Below are positions 20,715 to 34,570 of a stretch of DNA of 38,559 nucleotides, in pieces; the stretch's first letter is position 1, and each line of letters begins with the position of its first letter. Position numbers and translations under genes: made by a program. Source of the DNA: Nymphaea colorata (Eukaryota > Streptophyta > Magnoliopsida > Nymphaeales > Nymphaeaceae); NCBI RefSeq assembly GCF_008831285.2, contig NW_022204817.1, forward strand, positions 1 through 38,559, in the 5' to 3' direction. Below the pieces are notes generated by a model. It saw nothing but the letters and a program-made list of their open reading frames with translations. It was not told the origin of the DNA and did not search any database.

Positions 20715-22060
20715 CATTGGAGATCATAAATTGTACATATAATTTAAAGCTCCTTTCTTAAAACTGTCTCCAAGCAACTTTCTGAACCGGCGATCCTACA
20801 ACCAACTTTTATCTAATCACATGATAACATCATAGCCATGATCCAACTTTTGGCTAACCTAAAAAATAATCAGATCGGTATTCCCATGAACGACCAAATT
20901 TGCATTAGATCGTACACGAATTGAGTTGGATCAGAGGTCTTATCTGACCCGCATTTGGTGTTGAATTCAGACTAGAGATATACAATTTGGATCAAACATC
21001 TAATCTGGCCTGGCATAGTTGGAGTTTGGTTTTAGATCAAGGATTCGAAACACAGGCCCAATGTGATTTGCTTCAAACTTTGAATTTGAAGGTCGAACAT
21101 ACGATCTGAATCACAAGCAAAATTAAAATCTGGTTTAGATGTTGGATTTGACTTTCGCGTCACGTCTCTAGATCAGAGGTCTAATCTGATCTGGTTGAGA
21201 TGTTGGAATTGGGCATTGAAAACAAGGTTTCGATCAGAGGTCTAACCCGATCGGTTTTATATGTTGGATTTTTGTTTTAGATTCAAGGTGAGGATCGAAG
21301 GTCAAATCTAATTGGGACTAAATGTTGGACATATATTTTGGGCAAAATAGGATTTACTAATCCATCCCTTGATATGATGTGGACAGACTTTCAAACATCC
21401 CAACAAACAATCAAGGATGACATTGTAATGAAAACATATTTTCCTCCAAAGATAAATATTCCAATTACCCCAAGTAGACATATATCAAATACGAAACCTT
21501 CAATACAATCTCTTTGGATGGGGATATCAAGATTAACTTTCCACATACTACATGTCTAAATGTATGATAAACCAATCTTTTCGACAAAACTATACAAACA
21601 ATCATTGGAGATCATAAATTGTACACATAATTTAAAGATCCTTTCCTAAAACTGTCCCCAAGCAATTTTCTGAAACGGCGATCCGACAACCAACTTTTAT
21701 CTAATCACAGGACAACAACATAGCCATGATCCAACTTTTCGCGAACCTAAAAAATAATCAGATGGGTATTCCCATGAACGACCAAATTTGCATTAGATCG
21801 TACACGAATTGAGTTGGATCAGAGGTCTTATCTGACCCGGATTTGGTGTTGAATTCAGACTAGAGATATACAATTTGGATCAAACATCTAATTTGGCCTG
21901 GCATAGTTGTTGGAGTTTGGTTTTAGATCAAGGATTCGAAACACAGGCCCAATATGATTTGCTTCAAACTTTGAATTTGAAGGTCGAACATACGATCTGA
22001 ATCACAAGCATAATTAAAATCTGGTTTAGAAGTTGGATTTGACTTTCGCGTCGCGTCTCT

Positions 22061-22083
22061 AGATCAGAGGTCTAATCTGATCT
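22061..22083. repeat. Inverted repeat in every monomer (representative copy)
   Basis: Arms AGATCAGA (22061-22068) and TCTGATCT (22076-22083) flank a 7-base spacer. The same 8-bp inverted repeat recurs near the right end of most monomers. The copia element inserted at the equivalent place in the monomer at 7067. Confidence 0.8.
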
Positions 22084-22264
22084 GGTTGAGATGTTGGAAT
22101 TGGGCATTGAAAACAAGGTTTCGATCAGAGGTCTAACCTGATCGGTTTTATATGTTGGATTTCTGTTTTAGATTCAAGGTGAGGATCGAAGGTCAAATCT
22201 AATTTGGTCAAAATATTGGACATAGATTTTGGGCAAAATAGGATTTACTAATCCATCCCTCGAT

Positions 22265-24933
22265 ATGATGTGGACAGACTTTCAAACATCCCTACAAACA
22301 ATTAAGGATGACAATGTAATGAAAACATATTTTCCTCCAAAGATAAAGATTCCAATTACCCCAAGTAGACATATATCAAATACGAAACCTTCAATACAAG
22401 CTCTTTGGAAGGGGATATCAAAATTAACTTTCTAGATACTACACGTCTAAATCTATGATAAACCAATCTATTCGGCAAAACTATACAAACAATCATTGGA
22501 GATCCGAAACTGTTCAAATAATTTAAAGCTCCTTTCCTAAAACTGCCTCCAAGCAACTTTCTGAAGCAACGATCCTTGAACCAACTTTTATCTAATCACA
22601 GGATAACATCATAGCCATGATCCAACTTTTGGCAAACCTAAAAATAATCAGATGGGTATTCTCATGAACCACCAAATTTGCATTAGATCTTATCTCACCC
22701 GGATTTTGTGTTAAATTCAGAATAAAGATACACAATTTTGATCAAACATCTAATCTCGTGAGTTTGGTTTTAGATCAAGGATTCGAAACACATGCCTAAT
22801 ATGATTTACTTCAAGCTTTGAATTTGAAGGTTGAGCGTATGATCTAAATCACAAGCATAATTAAAATCAGGTTTAGAAGTTGGATTTGACTTTTCCATCA
22901 CGTCTCTAGATCAGAGGTCTAATCTGATCTGGTTTAGATGTTGGAATTGGGCATTGAAAACAAGGCATTGATCAGAGGTCAAACCTGATCGGTTTTAGAT
23001 GTTGGATTTCCGTTTTAGATTCAAGGTGAGGATCGAAGGTCAAATCTAATTTGGTCTAAATGTTGGACTTAGATTTTGTGCAAAATCGGATTTCCTAATC
23101 CATCCCTTGCTATGATGTGGACAGACTTTCAAACATCCCAACAAACAATCAAGGAGGACATTGTAATGAAAACACATTTGTCTCCAGAGATAAAGATTCC
23201 AATTACCCCGTGAAGGCATATATCAAATACGAAACCTTCAACACAAGCTCTTTGGATGGGGATATCAAAGTTAACTTTCTACCAACTACATGTCGAAATC
23301 TTTGATAAACCAATCTTTCTGGCAAAACTATACAAACAATCTTTGATAAACCAATCTTTCTGGCAAAACTATACAAACAATCATTGGAGATCATAAATTG
23401 TACATATAATTTAAAGCTCCTTTCTTAAAACTGTCTCCAAGCAACTTTCTGAACCGGCGATCCTACAACCAACTTTTATCTAATCACATGATAACATCAT
23501 AGCCATGATCCCACTTTTGGCTAACCTAAAAAATAATCAGATCGGTATTCCCATGAACGACCAAATTTGCATTAGATCGTACACGAATTGAGTTGGATCA
23601 GAGGTCTTATCTGACCCGGATTTGGTGTTGAATTCAGACTTGAGATATACAATTTGGATCAAACATCTAATCTGGCCTGGCATAGTTGTTGGAGTTTGGT
23701 TTTAGATCAAGGATTCGAAACACAGGCCCAATGTGATTTGCTTCAAACTTTGAATTTGAAGGTCGAACATACGATCTGAATCACAAGCATAATTAAAATC
23801 TGGTTTAGAAGTTGGATTTTACTTTCGCGTCACGTCTCTAGATCAGAGGTCTAATATGATCTGGTTGAGATGTTGGAACTGGGCATTGAAAACAAGGCTT
23901 CGATCAGAGGTCTAACCCGATCGGTTTTATATGTTGGATTTCTGTTTTAGATTCAAGGTGAGGATCGAAGGTCAAATCTAATTGGGACTAAATGTTGGAC
24001 ATATATTTGGGCAAAATAGGATTTACTAATCCATCCCTTGATATGATGTGGACAGACTTTCAAACATCCCAACAAACAATCAAGGATGACATTGTAATGA
24101 AAACATATTTTCCTCCAAAGATAAATATTCCAATTACCCCAAGTAGACATCTATAAAATACAAAACCTTCAATACAATCTCTTTGGAAGGGGATATCAAG
24201 ATTAACTTTCCACATACTACATGTCTAAATCTTTGATAAACCAATCTTTTCGACAAAACTATACAAACAATCATTGGAGATCATAAATTGTACACATAAT
24301 TTAAAGATCCTTTCCTAAAACTGTCCCCAAGCAATTTTCTGAACCGGCGATCCGACAGCCAACTTTTATATAATCACAGGACAACAACGTTGCCATGATC
24401 CAACTTTTCGCGAACCTAAAAAATAATCAGATGGGTATTCCCATGAACGACCAAATTTGCATTAGATCGTACACGAATTGAGTTGGATCAGAGGTCTTAT
24501 CTGACCCGGATTTGGTGTTGAATTCAGACTAGAGATATACAATTTGGATCAAACATCTAATCTGGCCTGGCATACTTGTTGGAGTTTGGTTTTAGATCAA
24601 GGATTGGAAACACAGGCCCAACATGATTTGCTTCAAACTTTGAATTTGAAGGCCGAACATACGATCTGAATCACAAGCATAATTAAAATCTGGTTTAGAA
24701 GTTGGATTTGACTTTCGCGTCGCGTCTCTAGATCAGAGGTCTAATCTGATCTGGTTGAGATGTTGGAACTGGGCATTGAAAACAAGATTTCGATCAGAGG
24801 TCTAACCCGATCGGTTTTATATGTTGGATTTCAGTTTTAGATTCAAGGTGAGGATCCAAGGTCAAATCTAATTTGGTCAAAATATTGGACATAGATTTTG
24901 GGCAAAATAGGATTTACTAATCCATCCCTCGAT
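22265..24933. repeat. A-B-C higher-order repeat
   Basis: A 22265-23111 (847 bp), B 23112-24042 (931 bp), C 24043-24933 (891 bp), total 2669 bp. The GATC-anchored subrepeats were measured in this B copy at 23596, 23657, 23705, 23773, 23841, 23902 and 23963. Confidence 0.92.
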
Positions 24934-27602
24934 ATGATGTGGACAGACTTTCAAACATCCCTACAAACAATCAAGGATGACAATGTAATGAAAACATATT
25001 TTCCTCCAAAGATAAAGATTCCAATTACCCCAAGTAGACATATATCAAATACGAAACCTTCAATACAAGCTCTTTGGAAGGGGATATCAAAATTAACTTT
25101 CTAGATACTACACGTCTAAATCTATGATAAACCAATCTTTTCGGCAAAACTATACAAACAATCATTGGAGATCCGAAACTGTTCAAATAATTTAAAGCTC
25201 CTTTCCTAAAACTGTCTCCAAGCAACTTTCTGAAGCAACGATCCTTGAACCAACTTTTATCTAATCACAGGATAACATCATAGCCATGATCCAACTTTTG
25301 GCAAACCTAAAAATAATCAGAAGGGTATTCTCATGAACCACCAAATTTGCATTAGATCTTATCTCACCCGGATTTTGTGTCAAATTCAGAAAAAGATATA
25401 CAATTTGGATCAAACATCTAATCTCGTGAGTTTGGTTTTAGATCAAGGATTCGAAACACATGCCTAATATGATTTACTTCAAGCTTTGAATTTGAAGGTT
25501 GAACGTACGATCTAAATCACAAGCATAATTAAAATCAGGTTTAGAAGTTGGATTTGACTTTTCCATCACGTCTCTAGATCAGAGGTCTAATCTGATCTGG
25601 TTTAGATGTTGGAATTGGGCATTGAAAACAAGGCATTGATCAGAGGTCTAACCTGATCGGTTTTAGATGTTGGATTTCCGTTTTAGATTCAAGGTGAGGA
25701 TCGAAGGTCAAATCTAATTTGGTCTAAATGTTGGACTTAGATTTTGTGCAAAATCGGATTTCCTAATCCATCCCTTGCTATGATGTGGACAGACTTTCAA
25801 ACATCCCAACAAACAATCAAGGAGGACATTGTAATGAAAACACATTTGTCTCCAGAGATAAAGATTCCAATTACCCCGTGAAGGCATATATCAAATACCA
25901 AACCTTCAACACAAGCTCTTTGGATGGGGATATCAAAGTTAACTTTCTACCAACTGCATGTCGAAATCTTTGATAAACCAATCTTTCTGGCAAAACTATA
26001 CAAACAATCTTTGATAAACCAATCTTTCTGGCAAAACTATACAAACAATCATTGGAGATCATAAATTGTACATATAATTTAAAGCTCCTTTCTTAAAACT
26101 GCCTCCAAGCAACTTTCTGAACCGGCGATCCTACAACCAACTTTTATCTAATCACATGATAACATCATAGCCATGATCCAACTTTTGGCTAACCTAAAAA
26201 ATAATCAGATCGGTATTCCCATGAACGACCAAATTTGCATTAGATCGTACACACGAATTGAGTTGGATCAGAGGTCTTATCTGACCCGCATTTGGTGTTG
26301 AATTCAGACTAGAGATATACAATTTGGATCAAACATCTAATCTGGCCTGGCATAGTTGGAGTTTGGTTTTAGATCAAGGATTCAAAACACAGGCCCAATG
26401 TGATTTGCTTCAAACTTTGAATTTGAAGGTCGAACATACGATCTGAATCACAAGCAAAATTAAAATCTGGTTTAGAAGTTGGATTTGACTTTCGCGTCAC
26501 GTCTCTAGATCAGAGGTCTAATCTGATCTGGTTGAGATGTTGGAATTGGGCATTGAAAACAAGGTTTTGATCAGAGGTCTAACCCGATCGGTTTTATATG
26601 TTGGATTTCTGTTTTAGATTCAAGGTGAGGATCGAAGGTCAAATCTAATTGGGACTAAATGTTGGACATAGATTTTGGGCAAAATAGGATTTACTAATCC
26701 ATCCCTTGATATGATGTGGACAGACTTTCAAACATCCCAACAAACAATCAAGGATGACATTGTAATGAAAACATATTTTCCTCCAAAGATAAATATTCCA
26801 ATTACCCCAAGTAGACATATATCAAATACGAAACCTTCAATACAATCTCTTTGGATGGGGATATCAAGATTAAGTTTCTACATACTACATGTCTAAATCT
26901 ATGATAAACCAATCTTTTCGACAAAACTATACAAACAATCATTGGAGATCATAAATTGTACACATAATTTAAAGATCCTTTCCTAAAACTGTCCCCAAGC
27001 AATTTTCTGAACCGGCGATCCGACAACCAACTTTTATCTAACCACAGGACAACAACATAGCCATGATCCAACTTTTCGCGAACCTAAAAAATAATCAGAT
27101 GGGTATTCCCATGAACGACCAAATTTGCATTAGATCGTACACGAATTGAGTTGGATCAGAGGTCTTATCTGACCCGGATTTGGTGTTGAATTCAGATTAG
27201 AGATATACAATTTGGATCAAACATCTAATCTGGCCTGGCATAGTTGTTGGAGTTTGGTTTTAGATCAAGGATTCGAAACACAGGCCCAATGTGATTTGCT
27301 TCAAACTTTGAATTTGAAGGTCGAACATACGATCTGAATCACAAGCAAAATTAAAATCTGGTTTAGAAGTTGGATTTGACTTTCGCGTCACGTCTCTAGA
27401 TCAGAGGTCTAATCTGATATGGTTTGAGATGTTGGAACTGAGCATTGAAAACAAGATTTCGATCAGAGGTCTAACCCGATCGGTTTTATATGTTGGATTT
27501 CTGTTTTAGATTCAAGGTGAGGATCGAAGGTCAAATCTAATTTGGTCAAAATATTGGACATAGATTTTGGGCAAAATAGGATTTACTAATCCATCCCTCG
27601 AT
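24934..27602. repeat. A-B-C higher-order repeat
   Basis: A 24934-25779 (846 bp), B 25780-26710 (931 bp), C 26711-27602 (892 bp), total 2669 bp. The B copy has AAATACCAAACC, shared with the B copies at 30122 and 35418. Confidence 0.92.
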
Positions 27603-29273
27603 ATGACGTGGACAGACTTTCAAACATCCCTACAAAGAATCAAGGATGACAATGTAATGAAAACATATTTTCCTCCAAAGATAAAGATTCCAATTACCCC
27701 AAGTAGACATATATCAAATACGAAACCTTCAATACAAGCTCTTTGGAAGGGGATATCAAAATTAACTTTCTAGATACTACACGTCTAAATCTATAATAAA
27801 CCAATCTTTTCGGCAAAACTATACAAACAATCATTGGAGATCATAAATTGTACACATAATTTAAATCTAATCACAGGATAACAACATACCCATGATCCAA
27901 CTTTTCGCGAATCTAAAAAATAATCAGATGGGTATTCCCATGAACGACCAAATTTGCATTAGATCGTACACGAATTGAGTTGGATCAGAGGTATTATCTG
28001 ACCCGGATTTGGTGTTGAATTTAGACTAGAGATATACAATTTGGATCAAACATCTAATCTGGCCTGGCATAGTTGTTGGAGTTTCGTTTTAGATCAAGGA
28101 TTCGAAACACAGGCCCAATATGATTTGCTTCAAACTTTGAATTTGAAGGTCGAACATACGATCTGAATCACAAGCATAATTAAAATCTGGCTTAGAAGTT
28201 GGATTTTACTTTCGCGTCACGTATCTAGATCAGAGGTCCAATCTGATCTGGTTGAGATGTTGGAACTGGGCATTGAAAACAAGGTTTCGATCAGAGGTCT
28301 AACCCGATCGGTTTTATATGTTAGATTTCTGTTTTAGATTCAAGGTGAGGATCGAAGGTCAAATCTAATTTGGTCAAAATAGGATTTACTAATCCATCCC
28401 TCGATATGATGTGGACAGACTTTCAAACATCCCTACAAACAATCAAGGATGACAATGTAATGAAAACATATTTTCCTCCAAAGATAAAGATTCCATTTAC
28501 CCCAAGTACACATATATCAAATACGAAACTTTCAATACAATCTCTTTGGATGGGGATATCAAGATTAACTTTCTACATACTACATGTCTAAATCGATGAT
28601 AAATAAATCTTTTCGACAAAACTATACAAACAATCACTGGAGATCATAAATTGTACACATAATTTAAAGATCCTTTCCTAAAACTGTCTGCAAGCAACTT
28701 TCTGAACCGGCGATCCGACAACCAACTTTTATCCATTATCCAACATTTCGCGAACCTAAAAAATAATCAGATGGGTATTCCCATGAACGACCAAATTTGC
28801 ATTAGATCGAACACGAATTGAGTTGGATCAGAGGCCTTATCTGACCCGGATTTGTTGTTGAATTCAGACTAGAGATATACAATTTGGATCAAACATCGAA
28901 TCTGGCCTGGCATAGTTGTTGGAGTTTCGTTTTAGATCAAGGATTCGAAACACAGGCCCAATATGATTTGCTTCAAACTTTGAATTTGAAGGTCGAACAT
29001 ACGATCTGAATCACAAGCATAATTAAAATCTGGCTTAGAAGTTGGATTTTACTTTCGCGTCACGTCTCTAGATCTGAGGTCTAATCTGATCTGGTTGAGA
29101 TGTTGGAACTGGGCATTGAAAACAAGGTTTCGATCAGAGGTCTAACCCGATCGGTTTTATATGTTAGATTTCTGTTTTAGGTTCAAGGTGAGGATCGAAG
29201 GTCAAATCTAATTTCGTCAAAATATTGGACATAGATTTTGGGCAAAATAGGATTTACTAATCCATCCCTCGAT
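27603..29273. repeat. A*-D recombinant dimer, copy 2
   Basis: A* 27603-28405 (803 bp) and D 28406-29273 (868 bp), the same lengths and junctions as 17926-19596. The few differences I see by eye include GATATGACG for GATATGATG at the anchor and CTATAATAAACC for CTATGATAAACC. Confidence 0.9.
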
Positions 29274-31900
29274 ATGATGTGGACAGACTTTCAAACATCC
29301 CTACAAACAATCAAGGATGACAATGTAATGAAAACATATTTTCCTCCAAAGATAAAGATTCCAATTACCCCAAGTAGACATATATCAAATACGAAACCTT
29401 CAATACAAGCTCTTTGGAAGGGGATATTAAAATTAACTTTCTAGATACTACACGTCTAAATCTATGATAAACCAATCTTTTCGGCAAAACTATACAAACA
29501 ATCATTGGAGATCCTAAACTGTTCATATAATTTAAAGCTCCTTTCCTAAAACTGTCTCCAAGCAACTTTCTGAAGCAACGATCCTTGAACCAACTTTTAT
29601 CTAATCACAGGATAACATCATAGCCATGATCCAACTTTTGGCAAACCTAAAAAATAATTAGATGGGTATTCTCATGAACCACCAAATTTGCATTAGATCT
29701 TATCTCACCCGGATTTTGTGTTAAATTCAGAATAAAGATACACAATTTTGATCAAACATCTAATCTCGTGAGTTTGGTTTTAGATCAAGGATTCGAAACA
29801 CATGCCTAATATGATTTACTTCAAGCTTTGAATTTGAAGGTTGAGCGTACGATCTAAATCACAAGCATAATTAAAATCAGGTTTAGAAGTTGGATTTGAC
29901 TTTTCCATCACGTCTCTAGATCAGAGGTCTAATCTGATCTGGTTTAGATGTTGGAATTGGGCATTGAAAACAAGGCATTGATCAGAGGTCTAACCTGATC
30001 GGTTTTAGATGTTGGATTTCCGTTTTAGATTCAAGGTGAGGATCGAAGGTCAAATCTAATTTGGTCTAAATGTTGGACTTAGATTTTGTGCAAAATCGGA
30101 TTTCCTAATCCATCCCTTGCTATGATGTGGACAGACTTTCAAACATCCCAACAAACAATCAAGGAGGACATTGTAATGAAAACACATTTGTCTCCAGAGA
30201 TAAAGATTCCAATTACCCCGTGAAGGCATATATCAAATACCAAACCTTCAACACAAGCTCTTTGGATGGGGATATCAAAGTTAACTTTCTACCAACTGCA
30301 TGTCGAAATCTTTGATAAACCAATCTTTCTGGCAAAACTATACAAACAATCATTGGAGATCATAAATTGTACATATAATTTAAAGCTCCTTTCTTAAAAC
30401 TGTCTCCAAGCAACTTTCTGAACCGGCGATCCTACAACCAACTTTTATCTAATCACATGATAACATCATAGCCATGATCCAACTTTTGGCTAACCTAAAA
30501 AATAATCAGATCGGTATTCCCATGAACGACCAAATTTGCATTAGATCGTACACGAATTGAGTTGGATCAGAGGTCTTATCTGACCCGCATTTGGTGTTGA
30601 ATTCAAACTAGAGATATACAATTTCGATCAAACATCTAATCTGGCCGGGCATAGTTGGAGCTTGGTTTTAGATCAAGGATTCGAAACACAGGCCCAATGT
30701 GATTTGCTTCAAACTTTGAATTTGAAGGTCGAAAATACGATCTGAATCACAAGCAAAATTAAAATCTGGTTTAGAAGTTGGATTTGACTTTCGCGTCACG
30801 TCTCTAGATCAGAGGTCTAATCTGATCTGGTTGAGATGTTGGAATTGGGCATTGAAAACAAGGTTTCGATCAGAGGTCTAACCCGATCGGTTTTATATGT
30901 TGGATTTCTGTTTTAGATTCAAGGTGAGGATCGAAGGTCAAATCTAATTGGGACTAAATGTTGGACATATATTTTGGGCAAAATAGGATTTACTAATCCA
31001 TCCCTTGATATGATGTGGACAGACTTTCAAACATCCCAACAAACAATCAAGGATGACATTATAATGAAAACATATTTTCCTCCAAAGATAAATATTCCAA
31101 TTACCCCAAGTAGACATATATCAAATATGAAACCTTCAATACAATCTCTTTGGATGGGGATATCAAGATTAACTTTCTACTTACTACATGTCTAAATCTA
31201 TGATAAACCAATCTTTTCGACAAAACTATACAAACAATCATCGGAGATCATAAATTGTACACATTATTTAAAGATCCTTTCCTAAAACTGTCCCCAAGCA
31301 ATTTTCTGAAACGGCGATCCGACAACCAACTTTTATCTAATCACAGGACAACAACATAGCCATGATCCAACTTTTCGCGAACCTAAAAAATAATCAGATG
31401 GGTATTCCCATGAACGACCAAATTTGCATTAGATCGTACACGAATTGAGTTGGATCAGAGGTCTTATCTGACCCGGATTTGGTGTTGAATTCAGACTAGA
31501 GATATACAATTTGGATCAAACATCTAATCTGGCCTGGCATACTTGTTGGAGTTTGGTTTTAGATCAAGGATTGGAAACACAGGCCCAATATGATTTTCTT
31601 CAAACTTTGAATTTGAAGGTCGAACATACGATCTGAATCAGAAGCATAATTAAAATCTGGTTTAGAAGTTGGATTTGACTTTCGCGTCGCGTCTCTAGAT
31701 CAGAGGTCTAATCTGATCAGGTTGAGATGTTGGAATTGGGCATTGAAAACAAGGTTTCGATCAGAGGTCTAACCTGATCGGTTTTATATCTTGGATTTCT
31801 GTTTTAGATTCAAGGTGAGGATCGAAGGTCAAATCTAATTTGGTCAAAATATTGGACATAGATTTTGGGCAAAATAGGATTTACTAATCCATCCCTCGAT
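29274..31900. repeat. A-B-C higher-order repeat with shortened B
   Basis: A 29274-30121 (848 bp), B 30122-31009 (888 bp), C 31010-31900 (891 bp). The B copy has only one 41-bp unit (around 30310-30350), which accounts for its length. Confidence 0.9.
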
Positions 31901-34570
31901 ATGATGTGGACAGACTTTCAAACATCCCTACAAACAATCAAGGATGACAATGTAATGAAAACATATTTTCCTCCAAAGATAAAGATTCCAATTACCCCAA
32001 GTAGACATATATCAAATACGAAACCTTCAATACAAGCTCTTTGGAAGGGGATATCAAAATTAACTTTCTAGATACTACACGTCTAAATCTATGATAAAGC
32101 AATCTTTTCGGCAAAACTATACAAACAATCATTGGAGATCCGAAACTGTTCAAATAATTTAAACCTCCTTTCCTAAAACTGTCTCCAAGCAACTTTCTGA
32201 AGCAACGATCCTTGAACCAACTGTTATCTAATCTCAGGATAACATCATGGCCATGATCCAACTTTTGGCAAACCTAAAACATAATCAGATGGGTATTCTC
32301 ATGAACCACCAAATTTACATTAGATCTTATCTCACCCGGATTTTGTGTTAAATTCAGAATAAAGATATACAATTTGGATCAAACATCTAATCTCGTGAGT
32401 TTGGTTTTAGATCAAGGATTCGAAACACATGCCTAATATGATTTACTTCAAGCTTTGAATTTGAAGGTTGAACGTACGATCTAAATCACAAGCATAATTA
32501 AAACCAGGTTTAGAAGTTGGATTTGACTTTTCCATCACGTCTCTAGATCAGAGGTCTAATCTGATCTGGTTTAGATGTTGGAATTGGGCATTGAAAACAA
32601 GGCATTGATCAGAGGTCTAACCTGATCGGTTTTAGATGTTGGATTTCCGTTTTAGATTCAAGGTGAGGATCGAAGGTCAAATCTAATTTGGTCTAAATGT
32701 TGGACTTAGATTTTGTGCAAAATCGGATTTCCTAATCCATCCCTTGCTATGATGTGGACAGACTTTCAAACATCCCAACAAACAATCAAGGAGGACATTG
32801 TCATGAAAACATATTTGTCTCCAAAGATAAAGATTCCAATTACACCATGAAGACATATATCAAATACGAAACCTTCAACACAAGCTCTTTGGATTGGGTT
32901 ATCAAATTTAACTTTCTACCAATTGCATGTCGAAATCTTTGATAAACCAATCTTTCAGGCAAAACTATACAAACAATCTTTGATAAACCAATCTTTCCGA
33001 CAAAACTATACAAACAATCATTGGAGATCATAAATTGTACACATAATTTAAAGATCCTTTCCTAAAACTGTCTCCAAACAACTTTCTGAAGCGGCAATCC
33101 GACAACCAACTTTTATTTAATCACAGGATAACAACATAGGCATGATCCAAATTTTCGCGAACTTTAAATATAATCAGATGGGTATTCCCATGAACGACCA
33201 AATTTACATTAGATCGTACACGAATTGAGTTGGATCAGAGGTCTTATCTGACCCGGATTTGGTGTTGAATTCAGACTTGAGATATACAATTTGGATCAAA
33301 CATCTAATCTGGCCTGCCATAGTTGTTGGAGTTTGGTTTTAGATCAAGGATTCGAAACACATGCCCAATATGATTTGCTTCAAACTTTGAATTTGAAGGT
33401 TAAACATACGATCTGAATCACAAGCATAATTAAAATCTGGTTTAGAAGTTGGATTTTACTTTCGCGTCACGTCTCTAGATCAGAGGTCTAATCTGATCTG
33501 GTTGAGATGTTGGAACTGGGCATTGAAAACAAGGCTTCGATCAGAGGTCGAACCCGATCGGTTTTATATGTTGGATTTCTGTTTTAGATTCAAGGTGAGG
33601 ATCGAAGGTCAAATCTAATTGGGACTAAATGTTGGACATAGATTTGGGCAAAATAGGATTTACTAATCCATCCCTTGATATGATGTGGACAGACTTTCAA
33701 ACATCCCAACAAACAATCAAGGATGACATTATAATGAAAACATATTTTCCTCCAAAGATAAATATTCCAATTACCCCAAGTAGACATATATCAAATATGA
33801 AACCTTCAATACAATCTCTTTGGATGGGGATATCAAGATTAACTTTCTACATACTACATGTCTAAATCTATGATAAACCAATCTTTTCGACAAAACTATA
33901 CAAACAATCATCGGAGATCATAAATTGTACACATTATTTAAAGATCCTTTCCTAAAACTGTCCCCAAGCAATTTTCTGAAACGGCGATCCGACAACCAAC
34001 TTTTATCTAATCACAGGACAACAACATAGCCATGATCCAACTTTTCGCGAACCTAAAAAATAATCAGATGGGTATTCCCATGAACGACCAAATTTGCATT
34101 AGATCGTACACGAATTGAGTTGGATCAGAGGTCTTATCTGACCCGGATTTGGTGTTGAATTCAGACTAGAGATATACAATTTGGATCAAACATCTAATCT
34201 GGCCTGGCATACTTGTTGGAGTTTGGTTTTAGATCAAGGATTGGAAACACAGGCCCAATATGATTTTCTTCAAACTTTGAATTTGAAGGTCGAACATACG
34301 ATCTGAATCACAAGCATAATTAAAATCTGGTTTAGAAGTTGGATTTGACTTTCGCGTCGCGTCTCTAGATCAGAGGTCTAATCTGATCAGGTTGAGATGT
34401 TGGAATTGGGCATTGAAAACAAGGTTTCGATCAGAGGTCTAACCTGATCGGTTTTATATCTTGGATTTCTGTTTTAGATTCAAGGTGAGGATCGAAGGTC
34501 AAATCTAATTTGGTCAAAATATTGGACATAGATTTTGGGCAAAATAGGATTTACTAATCCATCCCTCGAT
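31901..34570. repeat. A-B'-C higher-order repeat with a divergent B
   Basis: A 31901-32748, B' 32749-33679 (931 bp), C 33680-34570. The left half of B' has many private bases (GTCATGAAAAC, ACACCATGAAGACAT, GGATTGGGTTATC), while its right half resembles the B copy at 23112. It is flanked by two nearly identical C-A pairs (31010-32748 and 33680-35417). Confidence 0.88.

Larger units (their letters stand above)
19597..22264. repeat. A-B-C higher-order repeat
   Basis: A 19597-20444 (848 bp), B 20445-21373 (929 bp), C 21374-22264 (891 bp), total 2668 bp. A good reference copy. Its B monomer shows the 41-bp duplication exactly at 20633-20673 and 20674-20714. Confidence 0.92.
17926..27602. repeat. 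Second-order repeat unit, copy 1 (A*-D plus three A-B-C trimers)
   Basis: Contains A*, D and then A-B-C three times. Its length of 9677 bp is set by the recurrence of the A*-D dimer at 27603. Confidence 0.85.
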
